Assembly (NCBI GenBank): GCA_015501595.1
Contig: JADNRX010000014.1
Coordinates: 124,001-188,000 of the forward strand
DNA length: 64,000 nucleotides
DNA from: Hymenopellis radicata
Taxonomy: Eukaryota > Basidiomycota > Agaricomycetes > Agaricales > Physalacriaceae
Direction: 5' to 3'
Made by a program: the position numbers and the translations under genes. How positions within the stretch are numbered: position 1 is the first letter of the stretch; every line of letters starts with the position of its first letter. The notes beneath the pieces were generated by a model. It did no database searches. It saw only the letters and a program-made list of their open reading frames with translations, and was not told where the DNA came from. Positions 11,762-23,654 of the stretch are shown piece after piece.

Positions 11762-14700
11762 TCAGCGACTCCCTTGAAGTTGCCGCTCCCGGTCCTTCTC
11801 ACCGGACCGTATATTAATCAACATCTCGTCGAGATACTGTCAAAGCAGAATCAACGCTAGATAATCAAGAGAAAAGAACGAAAACATACCCTCTCAGCCT
11901 CATCAATTTCCTTGAACGCTCCTTCGTACACCTCCCGTATTTTAGGATGCAAACCGCCTATCATAGTGTCCACCTTCCGCCCAAACAGCAACTCGTCCAC
12001 AGGATCCAGCGGCTCCATCCGCCTCGCACTCTGCCCCTTGGATGCACGGTATTCAATCACTCCAATCATGCGTGCCACACCGAAGTCGTCTTTCGGTAAG
12101 AACGGCCGCTTTCTCGACGAAGCGTTGTGTGTATGTGGCGTGTTGTTACGAGAGTGAGGATGCGAAGGCAGACTCGGCGAAGTGGCTGTCCTGCGATGGT
12201 AGTCAGACGAGCCCCCACTGTCGGGCGAGCGCGAATGCCCCGTCGGCGTTGGGGCTGTGACATAACCAGACAAGTCCGACATAACAGACTGGATACTGGG
12301 CTGCCGCCGACTATTGCTCATGCCCGTGCTCGGCTTGCCCGTAGGCGTCGTAGTCCCCGGTCGACTCCCGCTGTACACGGGAGAGGTACGTCCTTGAGGC
12401 GAAGTCCTACCCATAGCTCCAGGTAGTCGGCTCTGTAAACCAGCCGAACCGGGTGTGACGGACCTTGAGCGGTCTTCCACAGAGTATTGAGACGACGGCG
12501 ATGAAGACCGCAGAGAGGGCGTCTTTGGTCCCTTTTTTATCTTGCTCAAGACACGATGTAGTGTCGCTCCGCCATCTTTGTTCAGCCCTTCCAAAAGATC
12601 ACCCCCTTCCTCGCTACGCCATTCCTCCTCAACGATGTCACTGATATCGTACGTCTCGCCATCAGTGTCAACATACGAGTAGCGCATCCGGTCGTCGTTG
12701 ACGTTGGGCCGTGCGCTACGCAGCATGGCGTTACCGGGGAGGAGTACATCCAGCCCGCGCAGAGAGTTGGTCTGTGCACTGAGGATTGCTCGTTGATTTT
12801 CCCGTTTCGCTTGACGTTGCGCTTCAATAATCTCTCGATGCGTTTGCGGTTTGGGAGCCTCGGGCGCGGAAGCTGGACCTTCCGAGCCCTGACTGGACGC
12901 AGATTCACGGTGCATATTACGCAACGCGATCTCGTCAAGAGGAGCGGACATCCGATGGCGAGAAGTCGAGTTGCGGTATGAGATGGCACGTCGAAGGATG
13001 AATACAGGATCGTCTTCGGAAACGTCGTCAAGTGTACCCAGTAGCTGCGCCGAGTCAATAGACCGCCTCTTCGCGTCGAGTGAACGTCGGTCGACATTTC
13101 GGAAGGCAGGTGGACGAGGGAATGCATCAAGAACTTTGCTTGACGGACCAAGTTCACGTTCTGTCGAATATAGATCAGTCGAACGTCATCCAAAAAGAAC
13201 AGAAATTTTACCTTGGCCGTTGACACTGACAGCTAAGCCATACCTGACTCTGGCAAGACTCCGCCTCTTGACATTTTTATCCTCGACCTCGTCCCCTCCA
13301 TCCACGACGCCCTCTGAGATACCGAATCGTTCAAGACCCTGTTCGATGACCTCGGCTACAGTCACATTCTTCGGGAAAATGAACACTTTCCGCCGAGAGT
13401 CCTGTGATATAGCGCTAGATATCGACCCAGAATTGGAGCGACCCTTGAGTGTTTCCTTGAATACGATCGCCTCTGTCAAGGTATCGAAGACCATATCCTC
13501 TGGAAGGTCACCTGGATATATCACAAGCTGCAAAGCGAACCTGAAAGACGGCGAGCTGAAGCGTTCGGGAGGAACATTGCCCGCCGTGGAGACGCTGAGG
13601 TACTGGTTCTTCATAGGTGACACATCCAAGTCTCCAGAAACATCCGCCGCTATGAGAGTTTCGTCGACCTCACCCTCGAAGCTATCGTTATCACCGGAGC
13701 CATGCCGATTCAAGTAAAACTTGACCGCAGAATCATCCGTGAAGTCATTCATCGGAAGCTTCTTAATGGCTGGGTGCATCGACAAGTTGCTGGATATAGA
13801 ACTGATACTTCCCATGCTACTTCTCTTCACCTTGGGAAGCTCCATCGCTGCTTCCACGAGTCCTTCAAAGACGACAAGTGGATGCTCTTCGTCCCTGAGT
13901 CTCGCAGACGAACCCTCTATCTGCTTCACGGTAAGATAGTAGTCGCTCGCCTCCTCCCCAGCCGGCAGGCGGAAGCGTTGCAAGGCTTGCCGTACGAGGT
14001 CGTGAGAAGTAGTTGACGAATTAAGGAGTACTGTTTTGAAGGTTGCATCCGTTTCGACGTTGTCCCCAGCAAAGACGCGAATGACGCTGAGATCGGGAAC
14101 ACTGACACTCTGCCCGTCCGAGGAAGATGCGGAGAGAATAAGCGATCCAGGGCGTGGGCGACTGGTGGGGGGACCCAAACCAGATATGGAGCCAGTAGGA
14201 CTGTGGTAGACGCTACGTTCCGGCATGACCGCCGAAGCGGACTGTAGCCCATATGAAGGTTGCGCTTCCGAGGCAGAGGAAGGAGAGCGGTTAAGGTACT
14301 GCTGATACAGCGCCTGTTGTTGTTGGTCGCGTTGCCGGAGCTGCGAGACCTGAGGTGGTGATCCAGGATCCGGCGCGCGTTTGGGATCAGTCGAGTTCCG
14401 TTCTTGCTGCTGCTGTTGCTGTTGAATAGCAATGTTGGTAGTCGGCGACATTCCTTCAACACCAGGACGGACAGTTCCGTTAGACCTGCTAGACTCTCCG
14501 GATCCTCTCACATCTCCCAAATCGATGGAACCATTGGCGACGTTGATCTTGTCCTTGCTGCCGGCTTTGTCCTTCTTCCTGCCGAATATGCTCGACAACA
14601 TGCCGCCTTTCTTCTTCTTCCCGTCGTCGTCTGATTCCGAGGGCGCTTTCCTAAGTTTACCGCCTCCAGAAAGAGGACCAGACGGCTTACCCGTAGCGCT

Positions 14701-15874
14701 CGTGGGCGAGCTTACAGGCGCAGGCATCTTTCCTCTTGCTTTCTTCCGTGCCGCCTCTTCCTCTTCGTCTCGTAGCCGTTTCTTCTCTTCTTCCTGTTGT
14801 CGTTGCTGTAGTATGGCACTTGGCAACAACGGAGCAGTAGTATTGCGAGGTTTCGATACTGGATCATCCTCGCGAGCGATGTTCGGCGTAACCGTGAGCT
14901 TACGGGTCTCCGTGACTTCTGCGGGGTCAATTTGCTTGGGACTGGGCGGACTGGCGCGGTCCGGCGAGGTTTGGGGTGCGGTAAGCATATCAGTGTTCCG
15001 CGCCTGCTGTTGCTTCTGTGTTCGCATATCTTCCACAGCTGAGTCGTCCCAATCCATGCCGTCATCCGGTTCCATGGCCATTTTTGGGGCACTTTCATCG
15101 ACACGAGAGAGGCCGTTCTGTTCCTCCACAAGGTCAAGATCTTCATACTCGTAAGGTGTGTCATCCCATTCAGCATCCTCGTCGACCAAATCCTCTTCAA
15201 ACCATATAGCTGGAGGATAACGGTTGACATAGAAGTTGGTGTTGAATATGACAGAACGGGTCTGTTGGGATCGAGTTCGGGAATTGGGAGAATGGGACTG
15301 GTTGGAACCCGTTCTTGAGCCCATATTCTTGCGGCCCGCGATAGGTGGACGCTCCATGTGTTCCGCCTCTGTGGCTTTCGCGAGCTGTAGAATATACGTG
15401 AATATCGAGGGCGGTGGAGGATGCATTACATACATCGACGTTGCGGTGTTTGTTCAGCCTTGCTAGCCTTTCAAATGGCGTCTCGATGTTTTCAGCCGGA
15501 ATATAGCCAACTTCCTGGGTTTTTAGCACCCTAACTAGCCACCAGTAACTGTTGCTGTCGTCCATCAAAAACAAACTGTCACCCTTGACCACGTTGGCTT
15601 GACCTTCCACAGTTGCTGCGAAGCTGTGGAAGGCATATACCAAATCAAAGTCGATGGATTCGTTGGGAATGGAGAGGTCAGACGATACATCGTCATCCTC
15701 GTATTCTTGTTCTTCTTCGCCGTCGGAGTCGACCTCCAGAACGGAGTGTTCTTCGTCGCCATCCATAGCCATGTAGTCGGCGTGGGCTTGGACGTTGTCG
15801 TTGTCTGCTGAATGGATCCTGTCGCGAAGGTCGAAAGTGTCACTGCGCGTAGGTCGTCGTATCTCAACTTGCAT
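11762..15874 (-). CDS. SH3 and Ras-association domain scaffold, probable polarity factor
   Basis: A protein of about 1,320 residues from four exons with introns near 15380-15452, 13160-13210 and 11830-11890. An acidic N-terminus leads to an SH3 domain at residues 76-135 (FDLVYAFHSF, DDSNSYWWLVRVLKTQEVGYIP), followed by IETPFERLARLNKHRN, a stretch that resembles Bud14/Tea4-type fungal polarity proteins. Middle parts are Glu/Lys-, Gln- and Ser-rich. A Ras-association domain lies around residues 560-680 (VIRVFAGDNVETDATFKTVL, DYYLTVKQIEG). The C-terminal third is Ser/Pro-rich and ends in a short helix (YLDEMLINIRSGEKDRERQ). It probably links small GTPases to cortical growth machinery. A further in-frame 5' exon (16016-16207, joined over a 138-nt intron) is possible, which would move the start to 16207. 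Confidence 0.8.
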
Positions 15875-16264
15875 GCTCTGTGGTTAATGATGGAAGGAGC
15901 GGGAGAGTACCAGACTCGAGAAAGTAAGAAAAAGGTGGAAAGAGAGGTAAGGAGCGTTTCGTACGGCTAGAACCGCATTAGTCCTGAAAAACGCTGCTTG
16001 GCCGCGTAAACACACCTTGACAGCCAAATTACTGCTAGGACTTGGAGTCCAAGTCCGGTATTCCTTCCCACTTTGAGATATTACTGGAGCTGAATATAAG
16101 TAATTATACGGATTGGCAGCATCAAGAATGGTCGTCCTACCGGGTCCATGCGCCTGGGAATGAGGCGAGAATGAGGCGTTGTTGGCGGAAGTGAGCAATT
16201 CACACATAAAGTTAACTTCCTGATGTGGAAAATATTTTGCGCATTATTTTCTACTTACGTCCAC

Positions 16265-17535
16265 ATGCCATCTTCCTCTGACTCTAAATTCGATATGTTG
16301 CTTCCTACCATCATCCAGCGTCATCGCCAGCAAGCTCTTCTAATTCTCCAATCGTCCCTTTGTCAATCTGCGCTGCCTATTCTGCGCGAAGTTGTTCGAC
16401 AGAATGCCACAGACGAGCAGAAACAAACTCTCTTATTCTGTTTTCTTCATCCACCATCGTGCATATACGACGCGCCTTCAGAGACCCAAAACGTAGCCGT
16501 CCATGACCGTCTAAGCAAGGTCCGGACTATGATGAAAACTGGACTAGTCCGCGAGACTTTATTCTGTCCACTGTAAAGAACTCCAGTACGCAATTCTTGG
16601 CTCTTTTGTATGCCCATCTCAGAACGCATATCAGATTCTGAACATATCCACGTTGTCATAGACTCTGTCAATACGATACTTTCTGATATAGGCAGTCCAG
16701 CCGAGACTTTCAAGTTCATCCGGGACCTCAAGGAACTTGTTGTTTCTCGTTCGAGTACGCGACAAATCCTCTTCACGCACTACCTTGGTTAACGAGAACA
16801 TCTAGTTGATTCGCATTTGACTCTTCACATTCAAGCGCCTTCGCCTCTGCTACCGTTCTTGATACAAACCTCGTTCTCCTCATCACTCAATCACCTTATT
16901 GTGCATCCTCCTGCACTCCTCCACTATCTCGCTACGGAATACCTCTCGCCGCCACCACCGGCCTCCCCTGAGGCCAAGTTCTGGGGCATATTTATTCCCG
17001 TGAGCGAGCGTATTTCTGACGTTATTCGCATAGTCTATGGCAACGGAGGAGAAGGATCTGGAGGATCTGAAGAACTCATAGTAGAAGTTGTGTCCCGTGG
17101 GGGGAAAATGGTGGGCGGAGAAAGGCCGTTGAACGCGTCTTAGAAGGATGGGACATCAAACGATCGTCGGCCGTGGAACTAGCGGAAATGTCAAGCTTAA
17201 AGGCGTCGCTTGGCCAGCCCACAGCAACCGTCGAAGAGGCATGTCTTCCTTCAATACTTGTGCTAAAATTTGACTCACTAATCGCTTAGGCTCCGAACCC
17301 CGCCCAAAACCTTTCCTTTAACCTGAACTTGACCACTTCGCAACAAGAAGCTCGCGCCCAAGTTCCCCTACCTTACGCTCATGAAGGTCCGTTTGTGTTA
17401 TTCGGTCCCTTTACATTTGCTTATCGATGCCTAGGGAAACCTGCTGAAGCACAAACACCTGCCGCTATACTTTATGACCCAGATTCTGGTGATGATATAG
17501 ACGACGACGATCCAGACGAAGATTTGGATATCTAA
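16265..17535 (+). CDS. ELP5: Elongator complex subunit Elp5 (two apparent frameshifts)
   Basis: Elp5 is part of the Elp4-5-6 ring of Elongator, which modifies wobble uridines of tRNA. The frame runs from MPSSSDSKFDMLLP through HVVIDSVNTILSDIG (RecA-like Walker B region), SPLLPFLIQTSFS, EYLSPPPPASPEAKFWG and VERVLEGW to the acidic family C-terminus ILYDPDSGDDIDDDDPDEDL. About five introns are seen. One at 17239-17289 has a GC donor (GCATGT). Two one-base losses break the frame: near 16522, where GTCCGG should read GTCCCGG to join RLSKV to PDYDENWTSPRDF, and in the G-run near 17099-17104, to join EVVSRGG to ENGGRRKAVERVL. Without these corrections the frame would stop early. Confidence 0.87.
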
Positions 17536-18042
17536 CGCACAATACGGCGTCTGGCTTTGAAGCGTTACAATGGCCTTGTCTTTGACAAATGGTGTCAACA
17601 TCTCCTTGGCAATGGCATTTGCGAAGTCCTCGCTTTCAGGCAGCACCATTGAGCCTCTTGATATGCGAGAGGCACTAGGCCATACCCAGAGGTGCTCACG
17701 ATAGATTCTTCTCTGATGTTTGGAAGGTGCATGTTGTTTTCTGATAAAGATGAGATTGTAAGCTAAGTAAGGTGATGGCATGACCTCGTACCAAAAATAC
17801 GACAGCAATGTAGTCTTAGGTGTAGCCGACTATGACATGCAGCCTCAGTAGAAGATAGCGCCTGCTTTTCATCCACTGTCGTACTCAGCACAAAACGACA
17901 AAGGGATTCTTAGGAAAGGCTTTATAGATACGGACAACCCGGGATACGTAAGATTGGTTACGCACCAACACAGAACGAGGTTGAAACGAGACTTCGTTGC
18001 CGGCAACCGATCGATATCTCTTCCTTGAACTACCAGAGTGCC
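17536..18042. other. Spacer between ELP5 and the methyltransferase
   Basis: About 0.5 kb between two plus-strand genes. It should contain the ELP5 terminator and the methyltransferase promoter. No coding or RNA feature is recognisable. Confidence 0.5.
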
Positions 18043-19133
18043 ATGCTAGAATTGGCAAGTTGGGCGCCGTCTCTCGCCCACATTCTCCAATACAAGATAC
18101 CTTACGCGTGCTTACTGCTTGTCTTGCCTTTCGTCATCTCACGGGCGCGAAATACCACGGGCGATCCCTATGGTTCCTTTCATTTATCCCTCAACGAACT
18201 CCCTGGGGAAAATCCTGATGCGCCGCCGAAAACGGAATGGCTAAACATGGGATACTGGAAGGTGAGTTGTGCCTGCTCTCAGCGGCGACTGCTGTGACAT
18301 TGTACTACGTCCCAGGAAACAGACATCTTTCCCGAAGCGTGTTTAGGTACGATTGAACACACGCGCGATCGCGTTGGTTGATCATGCCGGTAAATAGCTC
18401 TTGCTCTCAAGCTCATTGGCGCGTCACGGTGTAAGCCAGCAAGCCGCGTTCTCGGTATGTTCGTGGCATACACAGTAAACGCGGCCTTGTTCAAGCTCTC
18501 TTCACAGACGTCGGACATGGAAGCGGAGAGTCTCTCATAACGCTTCTAACGCATCCCTCCGCTCCGACGCCCTCCCGCCTGACGGGAATAACGAGTCTAC
18601 CCTCCCACCATGCACGCTCGAAGGAGCGAATTGAGGCATTACACCTCTCAGACAAAACTACACTTTATCTTGGGGACGCAGTCTATCGCCCGGGCGTTTC
18701 AAACCACCCATTAGCACCTCAGTCGGACGTGCAGTATGATGCTATACTCGCCCTCGACTGTGCGTACCATTTTCGGACACGAGATGATTTTTTGCGTCAG
18801 TCCTTGGCCCATTTAGCTCCGGGAGGAAGAATAGCGCTCGCCGATATCTGCATTCGACTTCCTTGGCCGTCCTTGAGCCTAACGAGCCGGTTTCTGTTGA
18901 CGGTGTTGAAAATCATGCATCGGCAGAACTGCGTGTCATTGGAGGAATATGAGATAAGAATGCGGGAAATGGGATACGTCGATGTTAAGACGGAGGATGT
19001 GAGCAACGAAGTTTTTCCAGGATTCCTTCGCTTTTTGAAGAGTAGAGGTTTGGGCTGGTATCTGTTCGCGAAATTAATGGAGATCAACGTACCTTCCCTG
19101 CGTTTTGTCATTGTATCTGGAGCACGCAGATAG
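18043..19133 (+). CDS. SAM-dependent methyltransferase with N-terminal membrane segment
   Basis: Start at ATG 18043 (MLELASWAPSL). A hydrophobic segment (YKIPYACLLLVLPFVI) probably anchors it to a membrane. Then come LNMGYWK, ACLALALKLIGASRC, the class-I SAM-binding motif VLDVGHGSGESL (built across an intron), YDAILALDCAYHF (motif II region), LAPGGRIALADI and a C-terminal SLRFVIVSGARR. Three or four introns with GTGAGT, GTACGA and GTATGT donors were inferred. This motif order (MGYWK ... DVGHGSG ... ALDCAYHF) is shared with methyltransferases that act on small lipophilic molecules and with type-11 domains. The substrate cannot be told from sequence. No frame breaks were needed, and length (about 295 residues) is normal. 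Confidence 0.8.
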
Positions 19134-19290
19134 GAATAAAGTGCAAATTCATCGTACGCTACATCGAACCGTGAAGCTCAACTCAGAAGTAAGCAAAAAA
19201 AAAATACACTCCGCGTAACATAGCAAGATCACAACATCTAGATATACAGATATAGAGAGCGAAACAACAGCTGCAAAGGATCTCGTCGTG

Positions 19291-20707
19291 CTATCGTGGT
19301 TCATTGGGGGTGGTGGGTTGAGTGTGTAGGGCCTCGTTTCTTTTCGCCTCCTCGTCTTCTCCTCCAATGGGGGTTGGGCCAATGATATATCTAAGAACAT
19401 CGCTGAGCGTGATGATACCCAACAACCTCCCCTTCTTGCCACCCTTCCTCTCTTCTTCCTAGTTACGGCAGTCAGTAAATCACATGTCATTGAAACAGAC
19501 ATACGGCATACCTCTCCTTCAACGACAACGAGGCGATGGACACGGCGTTTCTTTATGAGTTGTAGGAGAGTACCCAGAGAATCAGAGGCATTGCATATGA
19601 CGACGCCTGGAAAGTCTTGCGATCGCTGAGTGAGGGCAGAGGCTATTGTAAGGTCGAGGGAATGATAGGCACCCAAACGAACGAGGGTCTGATATGAAGC
19701 TCAGATGATTGGATAAGGAAGGAGTTACGAAATGCTCACAATGACATCGACAGTCTCGTAGAGATTGACGACTATGCCATCCTCGTCAATGATTGGTACA
19801 GCCGATACTGATAGTTCGGAGAATTGATGGACCACGTCAAAAACGGTAGTATTCATAGTGGCCGTGGCGATGGGGTGAAAGGGCCTCTGACCAGGTGCGG
19901 GAGGGGAAACGTATGTGCCTATTTTCAGTTTGCGAAGGGGCATGTTGAGCTGCTGTATCTCCTGAGTGCACTAGGAGACATATTCAATAAAGGTCGAAAT
20001 ATATGAATTCATTGTACTCACGTTAATAGATATGAACTTGAGAAGACGGTAGGTCGTAAGAGTTGAAATAATGGATTCTCGACCGGTCTCTGTGTCATAA
20101 TCGAGGAGAGGGAGGCGACGGGCATGGGTTTGAATCAAGACTCGAGCAGCGTCAAAGAGAGAGCTGGATGGATGATCTGAAAGACGTGACGGCTGCGCCA
20201 CACCGAGGCCTTGCTCGATTTCTGTGAAGGATATGAATGACAAACCGATGACGGTGGGAATGAAACTACCTCTAAGCTTTTCTAGACGGAGATTTTCGAC
20301 ATCGGTTGCAGCTTCGTCGTAGGACGCATGATTGTAGTAGTGTTGTATTAAATGGATAATGTCAAGGACGGTGAGCATGCCTGCGAACTTGTCTGTACCG
20401 CTGTTCCAGAGAGGTGCGGACACGACGCCTTTGCGTGGCGGAGTGAGAAATTGTGGCAGATACTAAGAGACAACTGACTGTTGGCCAAAAGACATTGCAA
20501 GGCTTTCTTGACGTTGAGCTTGGTGTCGAGGACTATGAGCCTGAAGCTAATCGGAAAAACATCATAGCAGGTTCGTCCTTTGAGGAAGGCGCGAATGCTG
20601 GTGACGGCCTGATTGTGCTCGCTGGGCGGCTGGATATGGGAACCCGCACGTCTTCGAGAGTGTTTGCGCTTTAGCGGGGACGAGGACAAGAGATTGGGGC
20701 GATTCAT
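19291..20707 (-). CDS. SNF4: AMPK/SNF1 complex gamma subunit (CBS-domain protein)
   Basis: Regulatory subunit of the SNF1/AMPK energy-sensing kinase, binding adenine nucleotides through four CBS repeats. Seen in order: FLKGRTCYDVFPISFRLIVLD, KALQCLLANSVVSAPLW, GMLTVLDIIHLIQHYY, SLFDAARVLIQTHARRLPLL, TLTTYRLLKFISIN, MPLRKLKIGTY, TVFDVVHQFSELSVSAVPI, YETVDVITLVRLGAYHSLDL, IKKRRVHRLVVVEGE and LLGIITLSDVLRYIIG. Six exons are joined by canonical short introns with no frame problem. The start at 20707 (MNRPNLLSSS) fits the domain; ATG 20806 is further upstream. It is head-to-head with SSH4. Confidence 0.93.
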
Positions 20708-20840
20708 GTGGGAGGGCAGGCAAGAGAGCAGCTGGCCTGAAGGGGCTAGTACTAAGGATTTCGGCACGCCGGCACGGAACTTGCCGACCGCCCAACTGGA
20801 TCTCATCGCCCGACTGGCTACGCTGCTTCATAACTCCATC
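20708..20840. promoter_or_regulatory. 133-bp bidirectional promoter, SNF4/SSH4
   Basis: Only 133 bp separate the chosen start codons of SNF4 (minus) and SSH4 (plus), so both transcripts must start from overlapping promoter sequence. No TATA box is evident. Confidence 0.5.
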
Positions 20841-22731
20841 ATGGAAGGCGACGAGCCATACCTCGTCCTCCTGCCCCTTCTCATTGTTCTGTCTACATTT
20901 TTATTTCTCCTCCTTCTCTTTCTGTTATGCATACTGCTGTTACGCCGCCGACGGTCCATCATCCTCCGCGACGCTGATGGACCTACCGACATGAGCAGAG
21001 AGGAATTCATCGACGGCGACGGCGGCTTCGAAGGTATCGAGTCCCGGTGGATGGAGAGCGTCCCAGAGAACTCCAGAAGAGAGTATCTCCGCGCAAAAGG
21101 TGAGCAGATTGCCTTTCCTGCTGTAGCTTGGTTGAAACATGCCCGCGTCAGAATACCAAGTGCAATACCCACCAAACTCTCTGCCAACCGATATAACCCT
21201 CTCCCAATTCTTATCTATCCAAGAGAAAGGCGTCTCTGCATGGTCATTTGAGCCCGACTACGAAACAGTAAACTCTCTTCTCGTCCACGCTCGGACAGAA
21301 ATTACTTTCCTCCCTGACCCGGCCTCGTCGTCATGCGTACAGTCCAATTTGCCGCTGCCCAAGCTCAACGAGGTTTACTACTGGGAGGTTAAAATGTTTG
21401 ATCTTCCACCGACTACCAACGTGGCTGTGGGTCTGGCGACAAAGCCATACCCTCCTTTCCGCCTCCCAGGCCACAACCGCTACTCTGTCGCCTACCATTC
21501 CAATGGAGACAAGTCCCACAACTATCCCTTCACCGCTACTTCATTTAATTCTTCGCTTATCGAAGGCGATATTCTCGGAGTTGGTTATCGACCACGGACA
21601 GGCACCGTTTTCTTCACCAGGAACGGGCGCAAACTCGATGATGCCTATGTCGGCCTCAGTCGTTGGAACTTATTTCCTACTATTGGCGCCGACGGCCCTT
21701 GCAGCGTCCACGTCAATCTGGGCCAAGGCGGTTTTGTCTTTGTCGAGGCAAACGTGAAGAAATGGGGCCTGGCGCCAAGTGTGGGAACCTTGGCTCCTCC
21801 ACCAGCGTATGGCAGCGAGCGTGGTAGCATCCTTCTCGACGTCGGCGGGCGAATTCTCTCATCCGACTCCACGCCACCGAGCAGCCCAGGAGCATCTTCT
21901 CCGCCTCCGTCCCGTCGCGTGCATCGCTCTCGCCGTTCAAGACCACCTTCTGGTGAACCGATCGTTTCTTCACCTCTTAGAACATCGGAGCCTGTTACCC
22001 CGCCGCCACCCATCACGCCCATAGAGGAGGAGCCTGGTGAGAATGCTTCATCATCGCGGAGATATATTTCACCGACAGATCTTCCCTTCCACGCTCCTCC
22101 CAATACTAATCTGCCAACTATGCTTGATCATGATACTGCCATGTCAGACGACGACGATATGTCTTTACGCTCTTCTCCAACTCTCTCGTCACGGTCACTT
22201 TCACCTGAAGGTGCGAGAAACCCCTTCACGACTCCACGTCGTCACCGTTACTCTCTCACTCACGTCGCCGCATCCTTATCCGACTCAGGATCTCCAAATG
22301 TTACCGTACAGGTACATCCTCCTCCCGATTCTCCCATGAGCCCCAATCCACCGACGCCTAATCATCGCGACATCCATTTGCAGGCTCTTTCTTCTCGGTC
22401 CGACCACCGTCGAACGGGTAGCGCCGGAAGTGCTCATGATGATGGCGATGTCGAGGATGACAGACTGACCAATGGCAGTCTTTCGAGACGTGATCCACCG
22501 GCGTATTCGCCTCTCGATGCCTTCACTTATGCGGATGGTGTTCATATCGATCTTCCTGCTGAAGTCATTGCTGCTGCGCTGGAGGGCCATTCCATTCCCC
22601 GAGTGCGTTCGGTCAAAGTAATAGCTCGCGGGATAGACGAAGAAGCAGGAGACGTTGAAAGTAGTGCAGTTGGTAGGTTTCCTTCCATCAAGTTCGAGAA
22701 GTGCTAATCCCTGCTTCTAGTATTAATGTGA
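20841..22731 (+). CDS. SSH4: SPRY-domain Rsp5 adaptor, Ssh4/Ear1-like
   Basis: In yeast, Ssh4 is a vacuole/endosome membrane adaptor that brings cargo to the ubiquitin ligase Rsp5. Here a short lumenal N-terminus (MEGDEPYLVLL) precedes one membrane span (LLIVLSTFLFLLLLFLLCIL, residues about 12-33) and an RRRR stop-transfer signal. After an intron comes the SPRY domain: VYYWEVKMFDLP, VAVGLATKPYPPFRLPGH, YSVAYHSNGDK, GDILGVGYRPRTGTVFFTRN and LFPTIGADGP. The tail is disordered and carries two PPxY-type WW-binding motifs (PPPAYGS and DPPAYSP), as expected for an Rsp5 adaptor. A last intron with a TGCTAAT branch site just after 22680 gives the stop at 22731; unspliced, the frame would stop at 22707. 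Confidence 0.88.
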
Positions 22732-23096
22732 CCCACTTATATCTCAGACTATTTGTTGTAATAAATGTAGTCGCACAGTCGTGCTTCCACTTTCTTCCTT
22801 CCAGGGACACTGCTTTACATTGGATACCTATGTTCACGATCCTTACACGATTCTACACCGGCCTCAACTGTGATGAGCATGTTTACTAGTTTGTATACTC
22901 AATCACGTTAATCCATTACGTGCTTACTCTTTTCCAGCCTTCATACATTAAGTATACGTGTAGCTCATCAAAACGTTTCTGAATGAATGTCATCTCGTCG
23001 TATCAAGTTTCATCCGTACGCCGCAAGTCAAGAAATGTGATCTAGAGGACAAGGTCATGAACTATTCACAGAACATTAACAGGATCGCACGTTCTA
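22732..23096. other. Convergent 3' spacer
   Basis: About 365 bp between the 3' ends of SSH4 (plus) and the small membrane protein (minus). AT-richer than its surroundings, as expected of 3' UTR sequence. Nothing else seen. Confidence 0.5.
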
Positions 23097-23654
23097 TCAT
23101 GAATCACTTCGCCTTCCATCAGCTTGGCGAACACCGTTGTCTTTCTGTGAACAACCAAGATCCCAGCTCTTCTGCGTCGAATCTTCTTCGAAAAGCACCA
23201 CTCTTTCGGGCTTCGAAACGCTGATGGCTACATGCGTCGATTCCCATCCCGAATTCCGGTTTTCGCGTCGTCGCGACTCCACAGCTAATCCCTCCCAGTC
23301 AATCTGTTTGATGCCGTGCTCGATATCGCGGGTGTTGCTTCTCGACCGTCTATTCCTGGTCCACCACTGCCGTAACCGCCGGCGAGCGAATATGACCCAA
23401 ACGAGGAGAGCGAGCGAATATGACCCAAACGAGGAGAGCGAGCACGATGAAGGCGACTGCCATGATGATCCCAATGAATCTATGAGGCCCGCTTCCTGCG
23501 CTGAACTGTGTACTGTCACTCGCGGCACCCCGGCTGCGGGGCGAGTGGTGTCAATGCCACCCCCGGGTGCGCCGCACATGCTGGATGATCCTGCACATAT
23601 TTGACGTTTTTGTAGGGGGCGACCAAGTAGCGTCGATGTGATGAGCACGAACAT
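23097..23654 (-). CDS. Small single-pass membrane protein, frame broken by a tandem duplication
   Basis: Unrecognised protein. The minus strand encodes an ectodomain-like stretch (SMCGAPGGGIDTTRP, then SDSTQFSAGSGPHRF), a membrane span (FIGIIMAVAFIVLALLVWVI), a basic stop-transfer (RRRLRQWWTRNRRSRSN) and a cytosolic tail (DIEHGIKQIDWEGLAVESRR through VSKPERVVLFEED). Two defects interrupt it: an exact 28-bp tandem duplication inside the membrane-span codons (23382-23442), and one missing base in the C-run at 23528-23531. With one repeat copy and the extra base the pieces form one frame. The N-terminus is uncertain: MFVLITSTLLG at 23654 is the nearest start and could be a signal sequence, but a further 5' exon up to about 23900 is possible. 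Confidence 0.55.
   Translation of the reverse strand: MFVLITSTLLGRPLQKRQICAGSSSMCGAPGGGIDTTRPAAGVPRVTVHSSAQEAGLIDSLGSSWQSPSSCSLSSFGSYSLALLVWVIFARRRLRQWWTRNRRSRSNTRDIEHGIKQIDWEGLAVESRRRENRNSGWESTHVAISVSKPERVVLFEEDSTQKSWDLGCSQKDNGVRQADGRRSDS
23382..23442. repeat. 28-bp perfect tandem duplication
   Basis: Two adjacent identical 28-bp units at 23387-23414 and 23415-23442, plus 5 matching bases at 23382-23386. The unit begins CGAATATGACCC on the plus strand. Since 28 is not a multiple of 3, the duplication shifts the frame of the membrane-span codons of the overlapping gene; one copy alone keeps the frame. Confidence 0.95.

Noticed and set aside
14432..15154. 240-codon plus-strand frame within the SH3/RA gene
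   Set aside because: Antisense of a long Ser/Glu-rich exon; no start context, introns or family resemblance.
23382..23442. Tandem repeat as a mobile-element or CRISPR signature
   Set aside because: Only two units with no spacer, no target-site duplication and no terminal repeats; simple duplication fits better.
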